Shown here: piece by piece, positions 1 to 6,435 of the stretch
How the letters are laid out: each line of letters starts with the position of its first letter
How positions within the stretch are numbered: position 1 is the first letter of the stretch
Source: Anaerolineaceae bacterium
GTDB taxonomy: Bacteria; Chloroflexota; Anaerolineae; Anaerolineales; Anaerolineaceae
DNA: 13,778 nucleotides
NCBI GenBank assembly: GCA_003446605.1
Contig: DMDF01000203.1
Span: 1-13,778 of the forward strand
Direction of reading: 5' to 3'
Position numbers and translations under genes: made by a program
The notes under the pieces: generated by a model
What the model saw: the letters and a program-made list of their open reading frames with translations, nothing else
The model's database searches: none
Told to the model about the DNA's origin: nothing

Positions 1-150
1 CGTGAACATTTCCAGGAGCATCCTGAAAATTTTGATCTGCGCAAACCAGGTATCGTATTCATGGAAGAATACGCGAAATTCATTGCTCATAAAAATGAAA
101 AATTAGGAAGTGCAGGTCAGCTACCTGAAGTAAGAAAACTGATTGGGTAA
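1..150 (+). CDS. C-terminal end of a probable class II fructose/tagatose-bisphosphate aldolase (partial)
   Basis: Only the last 49 codons are present; the gene enters from the left edge in frame 1 and ends with TAA at 148-150. The residues R-E-x-F-x-x-x-P-x-x-F-D-x-R-K, then about 20 residues later L-G-S-A-G-Q, resemble the C-terminal tail of class II (zinc-dependent) fructose- or tagatose-bisphosphate aldolases, where a segment like F-D-P-R-K leads into a final helix and a G-S-A-G-K-type ending. None of the zinc ligands or the catalytic Asp is inside the window, so the call rests on the tail alone. A strong intrinsic terminator at 182-225 closes the transcript. The assignment is an inference; another ketose-bisphosphate aldolase subfamily is equally possible. 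Confidence 0.5.
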   Translation, partial: REHFQEHPENFDLRKPGIVFMEEYAKFIAHKNEKLGSAGQLPEVRKLIG

Positions 151-181
151 ATCAGGAGCTATCTGAACAAGAAAAGGAGAT

Positions 182-225
182 AAAAAGGGACGCCATCACC
201 AGAACACACAAGAGCGTCCCTTTTT
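182..225 (+). terminator. Intrinsic terminator after the aldolase gene
   Basis: The arms 182-193 (AAAAAGGGACGC) and 214-225 (GCGTCCCTTTTT) are perfect 12-bp reverse complements around a 20-nt loop. The downstream arm ends in five T. This ends the aldolase transcript and separates it from the phosphatase gene that starts at 268. Confidence 0.85.
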
Positions 226-267
226 CAATGATACAATCTCGTTAACAACAATTTATACAGGAATTAT

Positions 268-1029
268 ATGGAAAATAAAAGTTATTTAATTGATATGGAT
301 GGCGTTCTGGTTCATGGAAAGAAAATGGTTCCGGGCGCCGATAAATTTATAGAAAAGTTACGTGAAAAGGGGCTAAAGTTCCTTATTTTAACCAATAACA
401 GCATTTACACTCCTATTGATCTTGCACATAAATTGCAAACATCGGGAGTTTCAGTCAGCCAGAATGAAATCTACACATCCGCCATGGCGACCGCTAATTT
501 CATGAAAACACAGAAAGCCAGCGGAAATGCTTTTGTGATCGGGGAAAGCGGTTTGAACCTGGCTATTCACGATGCTGGTTTTATCCTGACCCCGGAAAGC
601 GCTGATTTTGTGGTTCTGGGGGAAACCTTTGATTACAATTTCCGGCAGGTTACCAAAGCCGTCAGGCTCATCATGGAAGGAGCCCATTTCCTGGCAACCA
701 ACCCCGATCCTTCTGGTCCCAGTGATGAGGGAATCGTGCCCGCCTGTGGAGCCATGGCATCTTTGATCGAGAAAGCCAGTGGTAAAAGCCCCTTCTTCTG
801 TGGCAAACCGAATCCATTTATGATGCGATCGGCGTTGAACCACTTAGGAGTTCACTCAGAGGACACCGTCATGATCGGTGATCGGATGGATACGGACATT
901 ATCGCTGGTCTGCAAAGCGGGATGGAAACCATCTTGGTTCTTTCGGGAGTCACCTCCATGAAGGATATCGAGCAGTTCCCTTACCGACCTCACCGTATCG
1001 CCTCATCCGTAAGAGAAATCGAGATCTAG
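268..1029 (+). CDS. HAD-IIA family hydrolase (NagD-like sugar/nucleotide phosphatase)
   Basis: This 253-residue protein has all the haloacid dehalogenase signatures. Motif I is D9-M-D-G-V, with D9 the likely nucleophile and D11 the acid/base. Motif II is T42-N-N-S, motif III is K180 in C-G-K-P-N-P, and motif IV is G204-D-R-M-D-T-D with D205, D208 and D210 as Mg2+ ligands. The block A-T-N-P-D (143-147) and the total length place it in subfamily IIA (C2-capped, NagD/4-nitrophenylphosphatase type). Such enzymes remove phosphate from nucleotides or sugar phosphates in the cytoplasm; the substrate cannot be read from sequence. The start is ATG 268 with a weak AGGAA about 5 nt upstream. The RACo-like gene starts 13 nt after the stop, so the two are probably cotranscribed. 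Confidence 0.9.
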   Translation: MENKSYLIDMDGVLVHGKKMVPGADKFIEKLREKGLKFLILTNNSIYTPIDLAHKLQTSGVSVSQNEIYTSAMATANFMKTQKASGNAFVIGESGLNLAIHDAGFILTPESADFVVLGETFDYNFRQVTKAVRLIMEGAHFLATNPDPSGPSDEGIVPACGAMASLIEKASGKSPFFCGKPNPFMMRSALNHLGVHSEDTVMIGDRMDTDIIAGLQSGMETILVLSGVTSMKDIEQFPYRPHRIASSVREIEI

Positions 1030-1042
1030 AACAATTCAAAGC

Positions 1043-2875
1043 ATGCCGGATCCCATCTTGAGCGAAGGTTCATTCTCTATTGAATTTCAACCCGTTGGTA
1101 TCCGCCTGATCTGTTCCGAACCTATCACCTTATTGGATGCAGCCAGGCAGGCTGGCATCCAGCTGCAGAACGTCTGTGGAGGTAAAGGGATATGCGGGAA
1201 ATGCGCGATCCAGATCATCGAGGGTGAGAGCAACCCGCCCACTCGCAGCGAGACAACATTCCTCAAGGGTGGCATTTTAAAAGAGGGTGAACGATTAGCT
1301 TGCGAGACCACCGTTCACGACAACGTAAAAATTTTCATCCCCCCCACATCCCTGGAAAGCAAACAGCGCCTACAAACTGAAGGGCGGCATGACATTCAAG
1401 AAATCCAGTCCCCCATTCATTGTGAACCTATCCACCTTAATCCTCCCAGTCTCACCCATCCAATTGCTGATCTGCGCAATCTCCTTTCTGCTCAGCCAGG
1501 AATGTACTTTGAAAATGATGAGCGCATTCGTACAGCTCTGCAAACCATCCCTGCGGTTTTACGAAACGGGAATTGGGATGTTTACGCTGTGTGTAATCAA
1601 AACGAGATCCTCAATATCCTACCGGAAAAGCCCGCTGCCATGCTGGGTTTAGCCGTGGATGTTGGCTCAACAAAGATCGCCTGTTTTTTGATGGATCTAC
1701 CCACCGGAAAAACCATGGCGGTGAAAGGCATCCCCAATCCTCAGATTGCCTATGGTGAGGATATCATGGCACGCCTCGAATATGCCTTGCAAAATGATGC
1801 ACAAGCAGCTCACCTTCATTCCATCATCATCGAAGCGATTAATGAAGTCATCAATTCTGTGTGCCACGAAGCAAAGGTTAAGCCACAAGCGATCATGGAT
1901 TTTTGTTTTGTCGGTAATACAGCCATGCATCACTTTTTTCTTGACCTTCCATCCAAATACCTGGCGTCAGCTCCCTTCACCATGATGGTAGATCAAGCGT
2001 TGAACATTCCCATTGATGCACTCGGGATACAGGGCATGCCAGGCAGTAAAGCCTATTTTCCAGCTCCCATCGCCGGTTTTGTCGGTTCGGATCATCTTGC
2101 TTTTCTTCTATCTTCTGGTTTTGGGGATGACCAGCACACCAGACTGGGAATTGACATTGGGACAAATACAGAGATCGCGATTCAAAAAGGGGATAGAATC
2201 GTCAGCTGTTCCACAGCATCCGGACCCGCTTTCGAGGGCGCCCATATTCGTTTCGGGATGCGCGCAGCACCCGGCGCCATTGAACATGTCCGTATCGATC
2301 CGGAAGGGAATGCAAACGTTGATGTAATAGGGGGTGGGGAAGCAATCGGTATTTGTGGATCAGGAATTCTGGATGTGATTGCAGAATTGAAACAGAGAGG
2401 AATACTTAATCAAAGAGGGCGTCTTGATCGCGAACATGCTCATGTGAGTACGGATGATTCCAATATGCGTATTTATACTCTCATCCCCCCATCAGCTAAT
2501 CAAAGAGAAATTACCATCTCTCAGAAAGATATTGACCAGATCTTGCTCGCCAAAGGCGCCATTCGCAGCGGTATCGCTATTTTGATGGATTATCTCAAGG
2601 TCAAGGATGAAGATATCGCAGAGGTCATCATTGCAGGCGCTTTTGGATCCTATCTTAACCCACAGCACGCCATTCAGATCGGTATGCTGCCGGATCTACC
2701 GCTGCACAAAATTTCAGCAGTGGGAAATGCAGCCGGTGCAGGGGCAAAAATGATGCTGCTATCCAGCGCCCTGCGCCAAAAAGGAGAGCAGCTTGCAAAG
2801 CAAATCGAACATCTGGAATTGAACACCTATCCGGATTTTGATATGTTCTTTGCTAATGGTATCCGCTTTTCTTAA
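1043..2875 (+). CDS. RACo-like corrinoid activation protein: 2Fe-2S ferredoxin plus ASKHA (DUF4445) domain
   Basis: The protein has 610 residues. The N-terminal ~100 residues form a plant-type ferredoxin with cluster ligands C45, C51, C54 and C87 (C-x5-C-x2-C...C). From about residue 200 onward is an ASKHA-fold ATPase domain of the DUF4445/RACo type: G-L-A-V-D-V-G-S-T (202-210), G-N-T-A-M-H-H (291-297), G-I-D-I-G-T-N-T-E (369-377), a conserved block at 388-413 rich in Ser/Gly/Ala, G-I-C-G-S-G-I (436-442) and A-G-A-F-G-S-Y (531-537). RACo proteins use ATP to reduce inactive Co(II) corrinoid proteins to Co(I) so methyl transfer can restart. No corrinoid protein or methyltransferase gene lies in this window, so its partner is elsewhere. 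ATG 1043 has no good ribosome binding site, which suggests translational coupling to the HAD gene that ends 13 nt upstream. Confidence 0.88.
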   Translation: MPDPILSEGSFSIEFQPVGIRLICSEPITLLDAARQAGIQLQNVCGGKGICGKCAIQIIEGESNPPTRSETTFLKGGILKEGERLACETTVHDNVKIFIPPTSLESKQRLQTEGRHDIQEIQSPIHCEPIHLNPPSLTHPIADLRNLLSAQPGMYFENDERIRTALQTIPAVLRNGNWDVYAVCNQNEILNILPEKPAAMLGLAVDVGSTKIACFLMDLPTGKTMAVKGIPNPQIAYGEDIMARLEYALQNDAQAAHLHSIIIEAINEVINSVCHEAKVKPQAIMDFCFVGNTAMHHFFLDLPSKYLASAPFTMMVDQALNIPIDALGIQGMPGSKAYFPAPIAGFVGSDHLAFLLSSGFGDDQHTRLGIDIGTNTEIAIQKGDRIVSCSTASGPAFEGAHIRFGMRAAPGAIEHVRIDPEGNANVDVIGGGEAIGICGSGILDVIAELKQRGILNQRGRLDREHAHVSTDDSNMRIYTLIPPSANQREITISQKDIDQILLAKGAIRSGIAILMDYLKVKDEDIAEVIIAGAFGSYLNPQHAIQIGMLPDLPLHKISAVGNAAGAGAKMMLLSSALRQKGEQLAKQIEHLELNTYPDFDMFFANGIRFS

Positions 2876-2893
2876 CTTGAAACTCAAAATGAA

Positions 2894-2931
2894 GCTATGA
2901 ATAGAAGGCTAAACCTTTTTTCTATTAAGGT
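2894..2931. terminator. Weak hairpin with T-run between convergent genes
   Basis: The arm AATAGAAGG is followed, after CTAAA, by CC, a T-run, then TTCTATT, giving an imperfect stem with a four-base bulge. A run of six T follows CC. It lies just after the RACo-like stop and could terminate that transcript. The structure is weak. Confidence 0.35.
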
Positions 2932-2951
2932 GCCAATTATTTAAAACAGCA

Positions 2952-2966
2952 TGGTGTTTCACACCA
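2952..2966 (-). terminator. Small hairpin at the mgtE stop codon, possible terminator
   Basis: TGGTGT (2952-2957) and ACACCA (2961-2966) are perfect complements around a 3-nt loop and overlap the TGA stop of mgtE (2959-2961). On the minus strand the hairpin is followed by TGCTGTTTTAAATAATT, a loose T-rich tract. It may end the corA-mgtE transcript. Confidence 0.35.
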
Positions 2967-4292
2967 CATAAGTTAATAAAGCACTCGCCAATCCCAGATA
3001 TACCAGATAACCCAGTGAATCAGCCATCGTTGAGACGAGAATAGGAGAAGCCAGAGCTGGATCGAGTTTGATCTTATTGATCAGAAGCGGGACGAGGACA
3101 CCTGTGATCGATGAGATCATGACATTGACCAGCGTGGCACCCCAGCAATAAAACCAAGTTGAATATCTCCTTTCCAAAGATAACCAATCAAGACCACCAG
3201 TGCACCCAATACCAGACCATTCACTATACCCAACAGCAGCGATTTCCAGATCGAACGACGTGCATCCTTTATATTGATCTCACCAGTCGCCAGACTACGT
3301 ACTGTAACCGTCAGGGTTTGTGTACCCGAGCTACCACTCACCCCAGCAACAATGGGGAAAAAAGAAGCCAAGGCAGCCATTTGTGCAATGGTATTCTCAA
3401 ACAAACTAAGCACAGAACCGGTGATCATCGCCATGACCAAATTAACCACCAGCCATGGTAATCGACTGCGTATTGCATCCTTGAGAGAAATATCCCCGGG
3501 TTTCTCTTTTGAGATACCACCTAAACGGTAGATATCTTCCGTTGCTTCATCTTCCAGAATATCCAGAGAGTCGTCATAGGTGATCACGCCTAATAATCGA
3601 TCCCCTTCATCAACTACCGGCAACGCCAGCAGGTCGTAACGTTTAACAATACGTACCGCTTCCTCCTGATCGGTATCCGCTTTCACTGAGATTACATCCC
3701 GTTCCATGATGGAGCCAATAAGCGTATCCTTAGGAGCAACAACAAGATCACGTAAGTTCACAACCCCTGCCAGAACCCCCCTATCATCAACCACAAATAA
3801 ATAGTAGATCTGTTCTGAATCAGGGGAAATGGCACGCAGATGTTTGATAGCTTCATTAACCGTCATCTCTTCTTTAAGGATGACATCTGCAGCTGTCATC
3901 AAACCACCTGCTGAATCATCAGTATGTTCAAGCAGCGGCAGTACCTCATCTGCTTCTTTCATGCTTTGAATTGCTTGCGTGGCAAGGGCTGGTTTGATAT
4001 CCCCAAGAAGATCAGCTGCTTCATCAGGTTCCATATGATCAAGAATATCTGCCAAATTTTCAGAATGCAATCGCTCGGCTACCTGGGCAGCATCCTCATC
4101 CTGCATTTCTTCTAAAATATCCGCAGAATCTTCCGGATTCAATCGCGGCAGCAGCTCATCCTGCTCATCTGGCTGTAGATCATCAAACACATTCGCCTGA
4201 TCGGCAGGTTTGAGAGCTTCCAATAAACCTACTGCACTTTTCAGATCACCTCGCTCGAGAGCGCTGCGTACCTGGTTCAGCAGGACATCCAC
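2959..4292 (-). pseudogene. mgtE: MgtE-family Mg2+ transporter, interrupted by a one-base frameshift
   Basis: As read, the N-terminal frame gives 391 residues and stops at 3117, while the missing last membrane helices continue in another frame to TGA at 2959-2961. Domains in order: cytoplasmic MgtE N domain of helical repeats (about 20-125), two CBS domains (about 130-255), then the membrane domain from about S276-R-L-P-W, with the conserved pore segment F-P-I-V-A-G-V-S-G-S-S-G-T-Q (312-325). The break falls at a run of four C on the + strand (3140-3143). Adding one base there restores F-I-A-G-G-A-T-L-V-N and a continuous 444-residue protein, the usual MgtE length. No convincing slippery heptamer is visible. 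It is therefore either a sequencing/assembly indel or a recent lesion. MgtE is a Mg2+-gated Mg2+ channel of the inner membrane. The start is GTG 4292 with AAGGAA about 12 nt upstream. It is the second gene of the corA operon, 68 nt behind corA. Confidence 0.85.
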
Positions 4293-4339
4293 ATTAATTA
4301 CGTATTCCTTGATAATACACCTCCCATGTACCCGTTCAC

Positions 4340-4362
4340 AGAGAAAGCACGACTCTTTCTCT
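4340..4362 (-). promoter_or_regulatory. Intercistronic hairpin between corA and mgtE
   Basis: AGAGAAAG (4340-4347) and CTTTCTCT (4355-4362) are perfect 8-bp complements with a 7-nt loop, overlapping the corA stop codon TAG (4361-4363). No T-run follows on the minus strand, so it is unlikely to be a terminator. It may stabilise the upstream mRNA or tune mgtE translation. Confidence 0.45.
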
Positions 4363-5290
4363 ATAACCAGTTGATTTTCTTGAAGAATAAGATCACTACC
4401 AGCATAATCCCCAGGGATATCCCTGTTATGATAAGAAAAGCGTTCCCGTCACCTGAAAGGGGCAGAGCAACATTCATACCATAAAAACTGGCAACAATAG
4501 TTGGCAGGCTTAAGATAATGGTCCAGGCAGTCATAATTTTAAAGATGGTATTTTGATTGTTCTGGATAATAGAAGCATACGCATCCATCATCTGGCTGAG
4601 CAAGTTTCCGGCGATACCGGTCATTTCAATGGCTTGCTGGTTTTCGATAATTACATCTTCAAGCAGGTCTGAATCATCAGGGAAAATGGTAAAAAATTTA
4701 TTGCGCTGGAGACGTTCAAACATGATCTCATTCGAACGTAATGCTGTGGAGAAGTATTCCAAACATTTTTGATACTTGAGCAGTTCAAGCACCTCTTTAT
4801 TACGGATGGAACGCTGTAATTCATCTTCAGTTTGATCAATGATCTTTTGAATATTCCGTAAATAGGATAAAAAGTGATTTGCATTTGCCAGCATGATCTG
4901 CAGAATAAGACGGTTTCGCTTAAGCGTTGAAAAATATTTCCCGTTCTTCTTCACAATGCTATTTATAAGATCGTTTTCATGGCGGCAGATCGTGATAATG
5001 ATCTTATCAGAAAATATAATTCCCAACGGGATGGCAATATACGGAATATCCTCATCCCAACTTTGAAAATAGGGAATACGCAGCAGAATCAGGGTAAAAC
5101 CATCATCCTTTTCGGTCCGGGACCGTTCATCGAGGTCCAATGGATAGGTAATAAAATCTTTTGGCACCCCCCAGGAGAGCAAAGTTTCGATTTCCTCTTC
5201 ACTTGGGTCAATCACATTCACCCAAGCGCCATCCGCCACCTTTTCAATGGGGACCAATTTCTCGTTTTGTGTCTGTAAAATAGTGATCAT
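4361..5290 (-). CDS. corA: CorA-family magnesium transporter
   Basis: The protein has 309 residues with the CorA layout. A soluble alpha/beta N-terminal domain runs to about residue 125, a long helical stalk from about 130 to 250, and two C-terminal membrane helices at about 251-270 and 284-303. The signature Y-G-M-N (270-273) ends the first helix and forms the selectivity ring at the pore mouth. The short positively charged tail K-K-I-N-W-L follows the second helix. CorA works as a homopentamer that lets Mg2+ (and often Co2+ or Ni2+) enter along the membrane potential. The start ATG 5290 has an excellent ribosome binding site, GGAGGT, 5-6 nt upstream. It is the first transporter gene of a two-gene operon with mgtE. 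About 240 nt of transcribed leader separates it from its likely promoter; this leader holds a small ORF and a strong hairpin. Confidence 0.92.
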   Translation of the reverse strand: MITILQTQNEKLVPIEKVADGAWVNVIDPSEEEIETLLSWGVPKDFITYPLDLDERSRTEKDDGFTLILLRIPYFQSWDEDIPYIAIPLGIIFSDKIIITICRHENDLINSIVKKNGKYFSTLKRNRLILQIMLANANHFLSYLRNIQKIIDQTEDELQRSIRNKEVLELLKYQKCLEYFSTALRSNEIMFERLQRNKFFTIFPDDSDLLEDVIIENQQAIEMTGIAGNLLSQMMDAYASIIQNNQNTIFKIMTAWTIILSLPTIVASFYGMNVALPLSGDGNAFLIITGISLGIMLVVILFFKKINWL

Positions 5291-5327
5291 GGGTTACCTC
5301 CATAAATCATCTATCCTGACAAAACAG

Positions 5328-5366
5328 AAGCTCTCAGTTCATCTTCGCAAGATATACTGAGAGCTT
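5328..5366 (-). promoter_or_regulatory. Leader hairpin upstream of corA, candidate attenuator
   Basis: The outer stem is 11 bp and perfect (5328-5338 AAGCTCTCAGT with 5356-5366). A 2-nt internal loop follows, then a 5-bp inner stem (5341-5345 with 5349-5353) and a 3-nt CGC loop. On the minus strand it is followed by CTGTTTTGTC, a short and interrupted T tract, then by the corA ribosome binding site about 25 nt further on. It could act as an inefficient terminator or as a translational control stem. Confidence 0.6.
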
Positions 5367-5401
5367 GTACTATACAGACAAAACCCTGAAGAAGTGAATG
5401 C

Positions 5402-5500
5402 TTAGCGCAACACACCTCCTCGCCAGTATAAACCGCGTGAGAATCTTGTTAAGCTACGTCTAGGGTCAGGATCCAGATCGTATGATTTCTCTTCTTGCAT
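5402..5500 (-). CDS. 32-residue MgtL-like leader peptide of the corA-mgtE operon
   Basis: This small ORF runs from ATG (5498-5500) to TAA (5402-5404), with AAAGGA 4-5 nt upstream of the start. Residues 3-13 are E-E-K-S-Y-D-L-D-P-D-P, followed by R14-R-S-L-T-R-F; the rest is Arg/Gly rich (R22, Y25, W26, R27, G28, G29, R32). Enterobacterial MgtL, upstream of the Mg2+ transporter gene mgtA, begins E-P-D-P and continues into R-R-R-L-K-L-F. Its acidic/proline codons destabilise the ribosome when Mg2+ is low, and the resulting drop-off switches mgtA on. The position before two Mg2+ channel genes, the good ribosome binding site, the promoter about 30 nt upstream and the hairpin downstream all fit a Mg2+-sensing leader. 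The codons for R27-G28-G29-V30 also contain AGGAGG, which may slow ribosomes near the end. The regulatory role is inferred; the ORF and motifs are seen directly. Confidence 0.7.
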   Translation of the reverse strand: MQEEKSYDLDPDPRRSLTRFSRGLYWRGGVLR

Positions 5501-5537
5501 TTTTCCTTTTCTCACTTTTAATGAAACTACAACTTTT

Positions 5538-5566
5538 AGTTTACACCCTGGTCAATACCCCGTCAA
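5538..5566 (-). promoter_or_regulatory. Sigma70-type promoter of the leader-corA-mgtE operon
   Basis: On the minus strand TTGACG (+ coordinates 5561-5566) is a 5/6 match to the -35 box. TAAACT (5538-5543) is a 4/6 match to the -10 box, with an ideal 17-nt spacer. The predicted start site is near 5531, about 31 nt before the leader ORF. Confidence 0.65.
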
Positions 5567-5641
5567 GAAATTGATAAAATTGACCTTTAACCCTTTTTCA
5601 GCCCACAAAGACATAATTTTCACAGGCTCAGAGGTGGTTTT

Positions 5642-6313
5642 TTAGGTTATTTTCTTACCCAGACTGCGGATACTCCCCATCATGGCTATGGATTGTTTAA
5701 TTTGCGGTTCACCGTAATATTCGATCGTGCCCACCCCCGTAATCGCAGCGTCCAGTTCATCCTTCACCCATAAACGAGCACTTCCGACACCGGTTAGGCT
5801 GATATGTGTTTTTTCACTTTCGAGGTCATCGGCAATATAACTTCCAGCACCAGTCAAACTGATAAATTGTTCTTTTACTTTTCCATCCATCGCCAATTTA
5901 CCCGCTCCCGGTAAGTTGGATTTAATGACATCATAATTAATATCCTCAAATTCCACACTCGATGCGCCACTCAAATCCAATATAAGTTCTTTGCCTTTAA
6001 ACTCGCTCGCTTCGATTGAACAACCCCCGGCAACTTCCAGGGCGTCAAGCTTTTTCATAGTGATATCAAATATGATATTCCGAGAGGATAAATAATCTAA
6101 ACCAGCGGTCAATTTTTCAAGCCAGTCCCTCCCAATATCAATGATCAAACATCCATCGATCACATCGGTTTTAATCCTGCTGAGAACATGCTCTTCGGCT
6201 TCAACCGTTACTTCCTGGGGAGATCCCTGTTTTAGTAGAATCTTGCCCATCCCTTTGACTGTAATCTTGTGAAACTCTCCCAGTTCCCGTGTCTCTTTTT
6301 TAATCTCAGACAT
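5642..6313 (-). CDS. Head-GIN / DUF2807 domain protein without signal peptide
   Basis: The protein is 223 residues long from the preferred start. ATG 6313 has AGGAG 6 nt upstream, while the in-frame ATG at 6319 directly abuts that AGGAG and is less likely. The chain is an alternation of short beta strands with recurrent Gly turns, S-G-A-S, P-G-A-G, T-G-A-G-S, T-G-V-G-S and T-G-V-G-T, at roughly 20-residue intervals. This is the pattern of the DUF2807 (putative auto-transporter adhesin, head GIN) beta-helix fold. Most such proteins are secreted or lipid-anchored, but this one begins M-S-E-I-K-K-E and shows no signal peptide, so it appears cytoplasmic. The function is unknown. It ends about 75 nt before the promoter of the corA operon and is separated from the Yip1-like gene by a strong hairpin. 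Confidence 0.75.
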   Translation of the reverse strand: MSEIKKETRELGEFHKITVKGMGKILLKQGSPQEVTVEAEEHVLSRIKTDVIDGCLIIDIGRDWLEKLTAGLDYLSSRNIIFDITMKKLDALEVAGGCSIEASEFKGKELILDLSGASSVEFEDINYDVIKSNLPGAGKLAMDGKVKEQFISLTGAGSYIADDLESEKTHISLTGVGSARLWVKDELDAAITGVGTIEYYGEPQIKQSIAMMGSIRSLGKKIT

Positions 6314-6376
6314 AATCATCTCCTCATTTATCCATCATCTACGCATTCTATATACGTATGAGAAATCAGTAGGGTT

Positions 6377-6411
6377 GTAAAAAGGTGCAGGTTTGAACTG
6401 CACCTTTTTAC
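6377..6411. terminator. Strong hairpin terminating the Yip1-like gene
   Basis: GTAAAAAGGTGCAG (6377-6390) and CTGCACCTTTTTAC (6398-6411) are perfect 14-bp complements with a 7-nt loop. On the minus strand it follows the Yip1-like stop by about 25 nt and ends in five T. It separates that transcript from the DUF2807 gene. The symmetric A and T runs would let it work in either direction. Confidence 0.85.
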
Positions 6412-6435
6412 ATTTTCATGATGAACAAGCCAGAC

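Larger units (their letters stand above)
5291..5531 (-). promoter_or_regulatory. Structured 5' leader of the corA-mgtE operon
   Basis: From the likely start site near 5531 to the corA ATG the transcript carries, in order: a short 5' UTR with a ribosome binding site, a 32-codon ORF (5500-5402), a spacer, a 39-nt hairpin (5366-5328) and the corA ribosome binding site. The sequence GTTTTGTC occurs on both sides of the hairpin (+ strand 5377-5384 and 5318-5325). The ORF end, GAGGAGGU (+ strand 5414-5421), can pair with ACUUCUUC just after the stop codon (5388-5395) over 8 bp with two G-U pairs. Leader segment 5447-5438 can pair with the downstream arm of the main hairpin (5336-5328) over 9 bp with one bulge. 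This organisation is typical of translation-coupled attenuation. It was not recognised as an M-box (ykoK) riboswitch, though a covariance search was not possible. Confidence 0.6.

Noticed and set aside
3117..3177. Programmed -1 ribosomal frameshift in mgtE
   Set aside because: The mRNA at the break reads GCT-GGG-GTG. It offers no X-XXY-YYZ slippery heptamer, and slipping GGG back by one would pair poorly. A missing base is simpler.
5291..5531. M-box (ykoK) Mg2+ riboswitch upstream of corA
   Set aside because: The leader is shaped by a translated small ORF plus one dominant hairpin, and I could not recognise the conserved M-box core. A covariance-model search would settle it.
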